NCBI GenBank assembly: GCA_022844205.1
Contig: JALHMF010000005.1
Location: 1-64,000 of the forward strand
Length of the DNA stretch: 64,000 nucleotides
Source of the DNA: Xanthobacteraceae bacterium
GTDB lineage: Bacteria > Pseudomonadota > Alphaproteobacteria > Rhizobiales > Xanthobacteraceae
Direction: 5' to 3'
Shown here: in pieces, positions 32,247-39,405 of the stretch
Layout: each line of letters starts with the position of its first letter
How positions within the stretch are numbered: position 1 is the stretch's first letter
Made by a program: the position numbers and the translations under genes
The notes under the pieces: generated by a model
What the model was told of the DNA's origin: nothing
What the model saw: only the letters and a program-made list of their open reading frames with translations
Database searches by the model: none

Positions 32247-33355
32247 ATCACCTCGATTTCGGCCTGAATCGCGCCCGATGCCTTGATCGCCTGCAAAATG
32301 GAGATCAGGTCGCGTGGGCCGACACCGAGCGCATTGAGGCCGTCCACCAGTTCGCGCAGCGTCACACCTTCATTCACGACGCCGAATTTGAAGCCTTCCT
32401 CGGTGACGCCCACGCGCGTGCGCGGCACGACGCGGGTTCTTCCTTGCGAAAAGGGCGCGGGCTGGCTGACGACGGGCGTTTCGCTGATGGTGACGGTGAG
32501 ATTTCCCTGCGCCACCGCCACGGTCGCGACACGCACGTCGCGGCCCATGACGATGATGCCGGAGCGTTCGTCGATCACGACCTTCGCCGGCTGGTCGGGT
32601 TCGACCTGCAAGGGTTCGATCTCGGTGAGCAGGGCGACGATATTGCCCTGATACTTGCCCGGGATGCTGATCGCGACGGTGGCGCGGTCGATCGGCTCGG
32701 CGATCGGAGCGCCGAGGAAATCGTTGATGGCGCCGGCGATGCGGCGCGCGGTGGTGAGATCGGGATTGCGCAGCGCCAGGCGCAGGCTGGTGAGGCGGTT
32801 CAGCGCGAAATCGATTTCGCGCTCGACCAGCGCGCCGTTGGAAATGCGCCCCGCGGTCGGCACGCCGCGAACGACCTTGGCGGCTTCGCCTTCGGCCTGG
32901 AATCCGGCGACGGCAACCGTGCCCTGACCGACCGCATAGACGTTGCCGTCGGCGCCAAGCAGCGGGGTGACGAGCAGGGTTCCGCCCTGAAGGCTTTTCG
33001 CATCGCCCAGTGCGGAGACGACGATGTCGATCCGGGTTCCCTGTGTGGCGAAAGCGGGCAGGTTGGCCGTGACCATGACGGCGGCCACGTTGCCGGTGCG
33101 CAGCTGCGCGCCGCGGATGTTCACGCCGAGGCGTTCCAGCATTGCCTGCAGGCTCTGGCGGGTGAACGGTGAATTGTTGAGGCTGTCACCGGTGTTGTTC
33201 AGGCCGACCACGAGGCCGTACCCGATCAACTGGTTGTCGCGGACGCCTTCGATGTCCGTCAGGTCCTTGATGCGCGAGCCGGCATGGGCCGCGTCGCCAA
33301 GAATGAAGACGGCAATGAATGCCGCCAGACAGACCTTTATTGTATTCATGGGCAT
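32243..33355 (-). CDS. flgI: Flagellar P-ring protein FlgI
   Basis: The protein has 370 residues. A signal peptide (cleavage near AHA-GSR) leads into RIKDLTDIEGVRDNQLIGYGLVVGLNNTGDSLNNSPFTRQSL, the standard FlgI opening; later VVIDERSGIIVMGRDVRVATVAV and VRELVDGLNALGVGPRDLISILQAIKASGA complete the match. It forms the P ring around the rod in the peptidoglycan layer. ATG at 33349 is an alternative start with better ribosome-site spacing. It heads flgI-flgJ-flgN-like and has a sigma-54 promoter. Confidence 0.95.
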   Translation of the reverse strand: MPMNTIKVCLAAFIAVFILGDAAHAGSRIKDLTDIEGVRDNQLIGYGLVVGLNNTGDSLNNSPFTRQSLQAMLERLGVNIRGAQLRTGNVAAVMVTANLPAFATQGTRIDIVVSALGDAKSLQGGTLLVTPLLGADGNVYAVGQGTVAVAGFQAEGEAAKVVRGVPTAGRISNGALVEREIDFALNRLTSLRLALRNPDLTTARRIAGAINDFLGAPIAEPIDRATVAISIPGKYQGNIVALLTEIEPLQVEPDQPAKVVIDERSGIIVMGRDVRVATVAVAQGNLTVTISETPVVSQPAPFSQGRTRVVPRTRVGVTEEGFKFGVVNEGVTLRELVDGLNALGVGPRDLISILQAIKASGAIQAEIEVM

Positions 33356-33405
33356 CGACCTTGCTCCCCAGCCTGTCGATGGTCGGAAGTGACCGGACTA
33401 GCTCT

Positions 33406-33421
33406 TGCGAATGGCGTGCCA
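33406..33421 (-). promoter_or_regulatory. Sigma-54 promoter of flgI
   Basis: The minus strand reads TGGCACGCCATTCGCA: GG and GC are 10 bases apart and the -24 element is perfect. Start of transcription would be near 33395, about 40 bases before flgI. The FlbD-type site at 33516-33534 lies about 100 bases upstream. Confidence 0.83.
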
Positions 33422-33499
33422 CCGGGAAGCCTGCACTCAAGCCATTGAAATAATTTATATATTCTGGTTATCGGTATTTAGGTAAGCGTCCAGCAGGCA

Positions 33500-33534
33500 G
33501 GCCGATCTTGCCGCTCCCGGCAGTTTCTGCCGGG
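33500..33534. promoter_or_regulatory. FlbD-type sites between flgI and fliX
   Basis: CCCGGCAGTTTCTGCCGGG (33516-33534) is a perfect 8-bp inverted repeat around TTT; a weaker GGCCGATCTTGCCG lies at 33500-33513. They match the ftr pattern and could activate flgI while affecting fliX. Confidence 0.72.
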
Positions 33535-33537
33535 CCG

Positions 33538-33552
33538 TTAACCCGGGATTAA
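33538..33552 (+). promoter_or_regulatory. CtrA box of fliX
   Basis: TTAACCCGGGATTAA is a perfect TTAA-N7-TTAA box, continuing into CCATA as at fliL and flgB. It lies about 65 bases ahead of the fliX start and directly next to the FlbD-type palindrome. Confidence 0.82.
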
Positions 33553-33616
33553 CCATAAAAGTCGAGGCTTCAGGCCGGTTCCGGGGCGTTTTCGTCCCGA
33601 AACGGGGGGATCGCCC

Positions 33617-34039
33617 ATGCGCGTCAATCCGACAGTGCAGAGTGGAGTGGCCGGAGCCGGCAAGACCCGCCGGGCCGGTGGGGGCGGCTTCTCGCTCGAT
33701 ACGGCCGGTGCCGCCCAATCCGCGAAATCCGCCGGTGCCGCACTCGGCATTCACAGCGTCGATGCCCTGATGGCGCTCCAGGGGGTCGAGGACGCCACCG
33801 AACGGCGCAAGCGTTTTGCCAAAAAAGGCACGTCCGCGCTCGATCTTCTGGATGCGCTCAAAGTGGAAATCCTGGAAGGCCAAATCGGCCTTGAAACATT
33901 GCGCCGCCTTGAGGTGACGCTGCAGGGATTGGCGGAACGCAGCGGCGAAGCGGGCCTTGATGACGTTTTGGGCGCGATCACGGTGCGCGTTGCCGTCGAA
34001 ATCGCCAAGCGCCAGCCCGCATCCGCATCGGCGGCTTGA
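33617..34039 (+). CDS. fliX: Flagellar assembly regulator FliX
   Basis: The 140-residue protein begins MRVNPTVQSGVAGAGKTRRAGGGGFSLD and contains SVDALMALQGVEDATERRKRFAKKGTSALDLLDALKVEILEG, the FliX signature. FliX couples early flagellar assembly to FlbD, which switches sigma-54 promoters. A GGGGGG-type ribosome site precedes ATG. It is divergent from flgI, as in Caulobacter, and has a CtrA box. The flbD gene itself is not in the window. Confidence 0.92.
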   Translation: MRVNPTVQSGVAGAGKTRRAGGGGFSLDTAGAAQSAKSAGAALGIHSVDALMALQGVEDATERRKRFAKKGTSALDLLDALKVEILEGQIGLETLRRLEVTLQGLAERSGEAGLDDVLGAITVRVAVEIAKRQPASASAA

Positions 34040-34169
34040 CAAAGGCGCAACACCTTCTCGCTGAAAAAAATCCTTTCCGTTTCATGGCTCCCAACGCCAT
34101 TGACCCGGCAAACAACCGCGCTATAAGCCGCGCCATCGACAGGGGCTCGTTAAGCGTAGGACGTGTCGT

Positions 34170-34583
34170 ATGGGATTGCTTACAAAAGAGTATCGTCCCT
34201 CCGAGGACGAACCGTTTATGAGCGATGCTCAAAAGGAATATTTCCGCCAGAAACTGCTCAACTGGCGCGAGGAAATCCTGCGCGAGAGCCGCGAAACGCT
34301 GCAGCACCTGCAAACCGAAAACGAAAACCACCCGGACATCGCCGACCGCGCCTCGTCGGAGACGGATCGTTCCATCGAACTCCGTGCCCGCGACCGTCAG
34401 CGCAAGCTGATCGCGAAAATCGATGCGGCCCTCGAGCGCATCGTGCAGGGCACCTACGGCTACTGTGAGGAAACGGGCGACCCGATCTCACTTCGCCGTC
34501 TGGAAGCGCGCCCGATCGCAACGCTTTCCATCGAGGCACAGGAAAGGCATGAGCGCCGCGAGCGGATTTACCGGGACGAGTGA
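34170..34583 (+). CDS. dksA: RNA polymerase-binding regulator DksA
   Basis: The protein has 137 residues. It shows the coiled-coil region (EYFRQKLLNWREEILRESRETLQHL), DRASSETDRSIELRARDRQRKLI with the tip Asp and Ala-like residues, and the C-terminal GYCEETGDPISLRRLEARPIATLSIEAQERHERRER. Of the four zinc-finger Cys of E. coli DksA only one remains (GYC), as commonly in alphaproteobacteria. DksA acts with ppGpp on RNA polymerase. I keep the start at 34170 because PSEDEPFM upstream of the ATG at 34218 is conserved in relatives. It follows fliX, as in Caulobacter. Confidence 0.93.
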   Translation: MGLLTKEYRPSEDEPFMSDAQKEYFRQKLLNWREEILRESRETLQHLQTENENHPDIADRASSETDRSIELRARDRQRKLIAKIDAALERIVQGTYGYCEETGDPISLRRLEARPIATLSIEAQERHERRERIYRDE

Positions 34584-34612
34584 AAATTACCCATCGTATC
34601 TCCGAATTTTTT

Positions 34613-34706
34613 GTCATGCCCCGCGAAAGCGGGGCATCCAGTAATCTCCTCGTGAAATGATTGCCGAATGCGTTTACTGGATCGCCCGCTTTCGCGGGCG
34701 ATGACA
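34613..34706. repeat. Intergenic palindromic repeat pair
   Basis: ATGCCCCGC-GAAA-GCGGGGCAT and ATCGCCCGC-TTTC-GCGGGCGAT are hairpins about 45 bases apart, each followed or preceded by CCAGTA/TACTGG. Similar composite elements are common between genes in Bradyrhizobium relatives. They may also stop transcription from dksA. Confidence 0.8.
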
Positions 34707-34721
34707 TGTCGGCGGGGCGGT

Positions 34722-36494
34722 TCAAGCCACCTTCCGCTCGGTTTCTTCCGTGTCGCTGTGCTGATTGGCGAAAGCCGGCACCGGCTTCTGTCCGCCGGAA
34801 CCATTGAGAATGGCGCTCGCCGGGATCGCGAGTTCCGGCACCAGATTCTTCCAGAACGGCTTGGCCTCCACCAGTTCCTCGTAGGCGGCAACCGCCTTCT
34901 TCATGAGGCCGTTCACAGTCGCATCCTGATGGCCGGCGACGAGGCCCGCGATAAAAATGCGCGAGCGGGCGGGGTCTTTATCCGCGGCCGATGAAGCGGT
35001 GCTGGAAGCGGCGGAAGCCTTGGTGACGGATGCTTTCGCTTTCACTTGCAATTTTGTCCCTTGCATTTTTGCCTGGCCGGCGATCTCCGCGGTCAGCGAC
35101 TTGCGCACGGTAATGTCGTTCAGCGCGCCGAGCGCGTCCTGGAAATCGCGCACGGCAGCGATGAATGTCCTTGCCCGCTTGATCTCTTTCTTCGTGGTGG
35201 CGAGGCTCGCGAAGAATTCCGCCGCGTAGCGCAGTTTCTTCGTCAGCACGCGCAGGTCGTGACGCTCCACTTCGCTCATCTGGCGCAGAAGCTTGCCGCG
35301 CTTCTTCACCTTGCGGCGGAGCATCGTGAGTTGATCGACGGCATAAAGCTCGACCGGTGCATCCTGCCGCGCACGGCGAAGCTCGTCGGCTTCCGTGCGC
35401 CAGTCGCCTTCCTCGATCCAGGCTGCCACATGAAAAATCATGTTGCGGAAGCGGCGCGAAGCAATCGCCTCGCGCGCGGTCTTGGCCGCTTTCAAGCGGC
35501 GGCGGCGCAAATGCCGGTAGAGGCTCGTGACGGCGGGCTCGCGTGGATGCTGCGCGCGGATCGGCGCCATCACCTCGCTCATGAACACATCGAGGTCGCG
35601 GGCCGGTCCCGTTTCGCTGCGCAGCCAGCGGAGTTGCGTCTTCACCTCGTTGGCGCCGCGCCCGCCGGACACGTCCTTGAAGAGCGACATTGCCGTATGC
35701 AGGCGGCGGGTGGCGATGCGAACCTGATGCAGCGAAGCCGCGTCGCCCTTGGCGACGCCCGCGCGGTTCTGGATGGCATGGCGCAAACACTCATGCGCGA
35801 TCTTGCGGAAGCTGTCGGCGCGCGAAAGGCCTTTCGAAAGCAGTACCGCTTCCGATTTGGTGAAATCCGCGCCGCCGTTCAGCAGCGCATAGCCGCGCTC
35901 GGATTTGGAGAGATACGACAGCTCCAGCGGGATCGCGGCATCGATTTCCTGCGCCAGCCGGAACAGGTCGGCGGAACTGCCGCGCTTCAGTTCGAGTTCC
36001 AGTTCGTTGATCGGCGCGGTATTGCGGCCGGTATCGATTTCGCCCTGATCGAGTGCAACGATGCTCTCGGACTTGCCGAATTGCAAAACGAAAGAAGTAC
36101 GGGATACGCGCGTCTCGAACACCGGCTCCAGCGGATCGCGCAACTTCTTTTCGAGGAGCGGCGCCAGCGCGGTGAAGGCGGCGGCCGTAAGATCGGGGCG
36201 CGAACCCTTGATCTCGCTCTCCCATTCGGCGCGGTCCACCGGCGTGCCGTTGCCGTCCAGCGACTTGATCGTCTGCATGTTGCGCCCGCCCGCATGGCGG
36301 ATGCGCAGCGACACACGATGCTCGCGCAGCGTCTGGTCGCGATCGTCGAAGTAAACCGAGTTCTGCTGAGAAGGCGCGCCGGCCTTTTCGAATCCCGCCC
36401 ACAAATAAGTGTGGTTCTTCAGCCGGTTCACGTCCTGCGGACGGAGCAGCAGCTTGATTTCGACTTCACGCGATGAATGTTGAGGCTCTTGCAT
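34722..36494 (-). CDS. CYTH-CHAD domain inorganic triphosphatase-like protein
   Basis: From ATG at 36494 the protein has 590 residues. The N-terminal CYTH domain begins EVEIKLLLRPQDVNRL (the ExExK metal motif) and contains SVYFDDRDQTLREHRVSLRIRH and WESEIKG. From about 265 to 480 a CHAD domain follows, rich in His and Arg (ECLRHAIQNRAG, LHQVRIATRRLHTAMSLF, VRRLTKKLRYAAEFF-like). This layout is as in YgiF: CYTH hydrolyses triphosphate, CHAD binds polyphosphate. The C-terminal 100 residues are Ala/Lys/Ser-rich and unique. It acts in the cytoplasm, and no partner gene is adjacent. Confidence 0.88.
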   Translation of the reverse strand: MQEPQHSSREVEIKLLLRPQDVNRLKNHTYLWAGFEKAGAPSQQNSVYFDDRDQTLREHRVSLRIRHAGGRNMQTIKSLDGNGTPVDRAEWESEIKGSRPDLTAAAFTALAPLLEKKLRDPLEPVFETRVSRTSFVLQFGKSESIVALDQGEIDTGRNTAPINELELELKRGSSADLFRLAQEIDAAIPLELSYLSKSERGYALLNGGADFTKSEAVLLSKGLSRADSFRKIAHECLRHAIQNRAGVAKGDAASLHQVRIATRRLHTAMSLFKDVSGGRGANEVKTQLRWLRSETGPARDLDVFMSEVMAPIRAQHPREPAVTSLYRHLRRRRLKAAKTAREAIASRRFRNMIFHVAAWIEEGDWRTEADELRRARQDAPVELYAVDQLTMLRRKVKKRGKLLRQMSEVERHDLRVLTKKLRYAAEFFASLATTKKEIKRARTFIAAVRDFQDALGALNDITVRKSLTAEIAGQAKMQGTKLQVKAKASVTKASAASSTASSAADKDPARSRIFIAGLVAGHQDATVNGLMKKAVAAYEELVEAKPFWKNLVPELAIPASAILNGSGGQKPVPAFANQHSDTEETERKVA

Positions 36495-36765
36495 GGCCGC
36501 CACGCTATTCAATCGAACTGTCACAAACAACGCGCGGTAAAAATTCCGGCGCAATTCCTTCGTTGCGGGAACAAAATCAGATTCAACGCGGAAGTTTTTT
36601 TGCCGCAGCAAAACGGTGCCGAAATTTTCGGCAATGGAATCCCGTTTTTCACGCCGGTGTTTATGCCGTTATGTGACGCTTCGGTGACAATTTCACGCGC
36701 GACGCTCGGGAAAAGAAACTTAGGCGCGGTTTCAGACTTATCCCCGTTCTTCAGGGGAAAAACGC
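36495..36765. other. Intergenic region, no gene supported
   Basis: About 270 bases lie between the CYTH-CHAD start and the end of the membrane-protein gene. It is AT-richer with runs of T and A (36593-36602) that may be a terminator of the upstream gene or the CYTH-CHAD promoter. ORFs here are shadows. Confidence 0.4.
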
Positions 36766-37239
36766 TCAGCGCAGCGGCAAAGTCCTTGACCAGCCGGAAA
36801 GCCGATATCGTATCGGCATTGCCTGCACGAACAGCCACGCATAGAAACCGCCCATCACCATGCCAAAGAGAGTGTGCGCCGCGAGCGCATAAACCGGCAT
36901 CAGCCAGCCGAACTCGGTGCCGAGAAATCCGGCGCCCGCGAGCGGAAAGAGCAGCAAGAGCAAAAGCAAGCAGAACGCGAGCGACAGGATCACGCCGCGC
37001 TGGCGCAGGTTGTCGCCCGGAAGGTCCGGATCGAGCCAGGCGAACAGCCCGCCCAAAAGCGCGCCGATCGCGCCATGAAGAATGAGGCCGCCGAGGTAGC
37101 CGGTCCGGCTCAGGCTCCCGAGAATGCTGACGAGGTCGAGCGGTTGGAGGATTGCGGCCTGCGAGGCGATCTTCATGGCTCCGGCGAGGACGAGTGCCGC
37201 AACCAGGCCGGCGAACATACCTTTGTAAATATAAGACAA
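36766..37239 (-). CDS. Four-helix membrane protein (DUF6789-like)
   Basis: The 157-residue protein has four transmembrane helices (about 5-25, 45-68, 82-105 and 113-138). The opening MSYIYKGMFAGLVAALVLAGAMKIASQAAIL and a Gly-rich segment GGLILHGAIGALLGGLFAW resemble small DUF6789-type proteins of proteobacteria. The function is unknown. A GGAAC-N17-CGTT element lies about 42 bases upstream, so general-stress control is possible. Confidence 0.7.
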   Translation of the reverse strand: MSYIYKGMFAGLVAALVLAGAMKIASQAAILQPLDLVSILGSLSRTGYLGGLILHGAIGALLGGLFAWLDPDLPGDNLRQRGVILSLAFCLLLLLLLFPLAGAGFLGTEFGWLMPVYALAAHTLFGMVMGGFYAWLFVQAMPIRYRLSGWSRTLPLR

Positions 37240-37280
37240 TTCAGGCTCCCGAACTTACCCGTCCAACCGCGTTCCCCCTT

Positions 37281-37306
37281 AACGAAGCAACATGGGGAGC
37301 GGTTCC
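37281..37306 (-). promoter_or_regulatory. Candidate EcfG-type promoter
   Basis: On the minus strand GGAAC (37306-37302), a 17-base spacer and CGTT (37284-37281). The spacer is one base longer than at the two other EcfG-type sites, so support is weaker. Confidence 0.4.
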
Positions 37307-37411
37307 CTCGGATGCAGCCTGCGGCGAAAAGCATGCGGCCCCTGCTGGAGCGAACGTCCTCTCGGCCGGAGGCAATTTCTGCTATGCAACTGTATTGTTC
37401 TGGAGCCTGAA

Positions 37412-37618
37412 ATGGCCAGTCAGCTTGACCGCATCACCTCGAATCCCGAGATTTGCGGCGGTTGTCCGACGATTCGTGGTCTGCGCATCCGCGTCAGCGA
37501 CATTCTCGACATGCTGGCGGGTGGTGCGGGCCGCTCAGATATTTTGCGCGATTATCCGTATCTGGAGGACGAAGATATTTCGGCGGCTCTGGAATATGCG
37601 GCCCGGGATTTTGCATAA
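37412..37618 (+). CDS. DUF433-family antitoxin-like protein
   Basis: ATG at 37412 gives 68 residues, MASQLDRITSNPEICGGCPTIRGLRIRV onwards. This is the DUF433 fold with GG.P.I.GTRI.V-like start and LRDYPYLEDEDISAALEYAARDF at the end, a small winged-helix domain. DUF433 proteins are usually antitoxins paired with a DUF5615 PIN-like RNase encoded directly downstream. Downstream here are only hairpin repeats, so the toxin appears lost. The upstream in-frame extension is not supported. Confidence 0.82.
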   Translation: MASQLDRITSNPEICGGCPTIRGLRIRVSDILDMLAGGAGRSDILRDYPYLEDEDISAALEYAARDFA

Positions 37619-37624
37619 TTCAGT

Positions 37625-37848
37625 CATTACCGGGCCGCCGCGGCAGTCGAAGTCGGATTTATCCGACTTCGACTTTAAGTAGTCGAACTCGGGCAAGCCC
37701 GAGTTCGACTGAGCGAATGCGAGCCGTTGGCGCGGGCGAGTCCCGGTAATCCAAGTAGAGTTCGTCGCGAAGACGTGGATCACCGGGTCACGCAGCGTCA
37801 GCACGCTCGCTTTGCTCGCGGGACGCTGCGGCCCGGTGATGACGGCTA
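37625..37848. repeat. Cluster of intergenic hairpins
   Basis: The cluster contains two perfect tandem hairpins at 37645-37674 and 37681-37710, flanked by CATTACCGGG (37625) and a CCCGGTAAT-type arm (37741), and a further inverted region at 37782-37848 (CACCGGGTCACGCAGCGT with its complement). It is a composite of palindromes with no gene. Confidence 0.75.
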
Positions 37849-37876
37849 AATAAAAACGCGATTTAGAATCGATATT

Positions 37877-38164
37877 TCAGTTTAGCCCTGGAGGGAGATC
37901 GCTACTTTTTTGATAAGGGAGACGAGGGCTTCTCGGCAGGAAAGGTAGGCTGCCCTGAGCACCGAATACATCAACGAAGCCAATTTCGCGCTGGGTTGCG
38001 CCCAAATTTGTCACACGCAGCGGCTTGTAAGCCTCAATCGCTTTTCCGAAATGGGCTAATAAAGGCCAGCCCATCTTGTCGAGATTCTCGGCAACTACAA
38101 TGAAGCAAACCTCTTCTAGAGTTTCTGTATGGAGCGAGTGGACTGCGAGTGCTTGATTTGACAT
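37877..38164 (-). CDS. Hypothetical protein in an AT-richer island
   Basis: From ATG at 38164 (GGAGAG upstream) the protein has 95 residues, including LEEVCFIVVAENLDKMGWPLLAHFGKAIEAYKPLRVTN. It is not recognised. The C-terminus is Pro/Ser/Arg-rich and may be unstructured. Base composition is clearly lower in GC than the flanking genes and the codon use differs, so the pair 37877-38445 is probably a recent arrival. A longer start at 38281 would overlap the upstream gene. Confidence 0.55.
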   Translation of the reverse strand: MSNQALAVHSLHTETLEEVCFIVVAENLDKMGWPLLAHFGKAIEAYKPLRVTNLGATQREIGFVDVFGAQGSLPFLPRSPRLPYQKSSDLPPGLN

Positions 38165-38229
38165 CAGACTCTCCAGCAAAGAATCAACGTTGAATCGATT
38201 CTGGGATAGATGAGTTCGAATGTCTAAAC

Positions 38230-38445
38230 TTATGTCCCTCTGTATCCCAAATAAATTGCAAGATCGTCCATTGCTTCCCAAATTTCCTTTCCTGTTTTTT
38301 CATCGACGATCACCATTTTCCCATCGACAGAAAGGTAAATAAGGTTGTCGCGATACGCGGAGGATCGTCCAAATTCTAATGTAATCATTTTCGTCTTGTC
38401 TTCTCTGTCTGTGATGACTCTCTCGAAAAACACCGTTGTTGCCAT
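38230..38445 (-). CDS. Hypothetical protein in an AT-richer island
   Basis: The start at 38445 has AGG about 6 bases upstream, giving 71 residues. MATTVFFERVITDREDKTKMITLEFGRSSAYRDNLIYLSVDGKMVIVDEKTGKEIWEAMDDLAIYLGYRGT (quoted in parts: FGRSSAYRDNLIYL and VDEKTGKEIWEAM) suggests a small beta-sheet protein. It has no known family to me. It shares the low GC of the downstream ORF and probably forms an operon with it. Confidence 0.55.
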   Translation of the reverse strand: MATTVFFERVITDREDKTKMITLEFGRSSAYRDNLIYLSVDGKMVIVDEKTGKEIWEAMDDLAIYLGYRGT

Positions 38446-38493
38446 CTGAAACCTCATATCTAGCTCGATTAAGAATCATCAAATAATACACGC

Positions 38494-38533
38494 AAAAATC
38501 ATGCGGCCCCCTCGGGGGAGCTGAGGGGGCCGC
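38494..38533 (-). terminator. Terminator of the flgF-flgG-flgA-flgH operon
   Basis: GCGGCCCCCTC (38503-38513) and GAGGGGGCCGC (38523-38533) form an 11-bp stem, followed on the minus strand by ATGATTTTTG. A second GC-rich hairpin lies just upstream at about 38540-38562. Confidence 0.85.
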
Positions 38534-38617
38534 GGATTGCCGTCCCGGGGGAGCGGGGACGGCGGGAGTCAGCGTCGGGTCACGGTCGGCGCCTTCTCCG
38601 GTCTGCGATCGGGTTCG

Positions 38618-39364
38618 TCACCAGGGCAGCACGACGTCGAGCACCTGCTGGCCGTAGCGCGGCTGCTGCACGTCGGTGATCTGGCCGCGGCCGCCGTAGG
38701 CGATGCGGGCCTGCGCGATCTTGGTGGACTCCAGCGTGTTGTCGGATTCGATGTCCTCGGGCCGGACGATGCCGCCGACCACGAGTTCGCGCAGTTCGAA
38801 ATTCACGCGCACTTCCTGGCGGCCTTCGATCACGAGGTTGCCGTTGGGCAGCACCTGCGTGACGACGGCGGCGACGTTGGTCTTCAATTCTTCAGAACGG
38901 TTGACCGAGCCCTTGCCCTCGCTGGTGGCGGTGGAGTCGGCGGTCAGCAGCCGGCCCGGCACGGCGACGCTGGTCAGCGGCACTTTCTTCTTGCCGAAGA
39001 AATCGGAGACGCCGGAGTCCTCGGTGTTCTTGCGGCTGCGCTTGGTCTCGTTGTCGATCTCGGCCTTGTCGGTGATGCGAACCTTGACCGTGAGAATGTC
39101 GCCGACCTGATGGGCGCGCTGGTCCTTGAAGAAGGCGCGCGAGCCGTTCCGCCAGAGCGAGTTCGGATTGTAGGCGGCGGGCTGCACGTCCGGCATCGGC
39201 ATGTGCACCGGCCGGTAACCCGGCTGCGTCGTCGGGTTGTCGATCGACGACAGCCGTGGCGGCTTGCCGATTTCCGAGAGGCGATCCGCGGCGCTGCAGC
39301 CGGAGAGGAGGGCCGCGGTCAGTGCTGCGAGAGCGAACCGGGTTGAACGCGAATGCGTGAACAT
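38618..39364 (-). CDS. flgH: Flagellar L-ring protein FlgH
   Basis: From ATG at 39364 the protein has 248 residues and is a lipoprotein: ALTAALLSGCSAADRLSEIG gives a lipobox with Cys near residue 23. NSLWRNGSRAFFKDQRAHQVGDILTVKVRI, VAVPGRLLTADSTATSEGKGSVNRSEELKTNVAAVV and ELVVGGIVRPEDI are FlgH features. It forms the L ring in the outer membrane. It is last in flgF-flgG-flgA-flgH. Confidence 0.94.
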   Translation of the reverse strand: MFTHSRSTRFALAALTAALLSGCSAADRLSEIGKPPRLSSIDNPTTQPGYRPVHMPMPDVQPAAYNPNSLWRNGSRAFFKDQRAHQVGDILTVKVRITDKAEIDNETKRSRKNTEDSGVSDFFGKKKVPLTSVAVPGRLLTADSTATSEGKGSVNRSEELKTNVAAVVTQVLPNGNLVIEGRQEVRVNFELRELVVGGIVRPEDIESDNTLESTKIAQARIAYGGRGQITDVQQPRYGQQVLDVVLPW

Positions 39365-39405
39365 TGGAATCTCTTTCTGAACTGGAAGAAGTTCGGTCGG
39401 GCTGC

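Noticed and set aside
34957-36476. Long plus-strand frames under the CYTH-CHAD gene
   Set aside because: They are shadows of a gene with clear motifs; the translations are rich in Arg, Gln and His with no ribosome sites.
37625-37848. CRISPR-like interpretation of the tandem hairpins
   Set aside because: There are only two units, each a self-palindrome, with no spacers of constant length.
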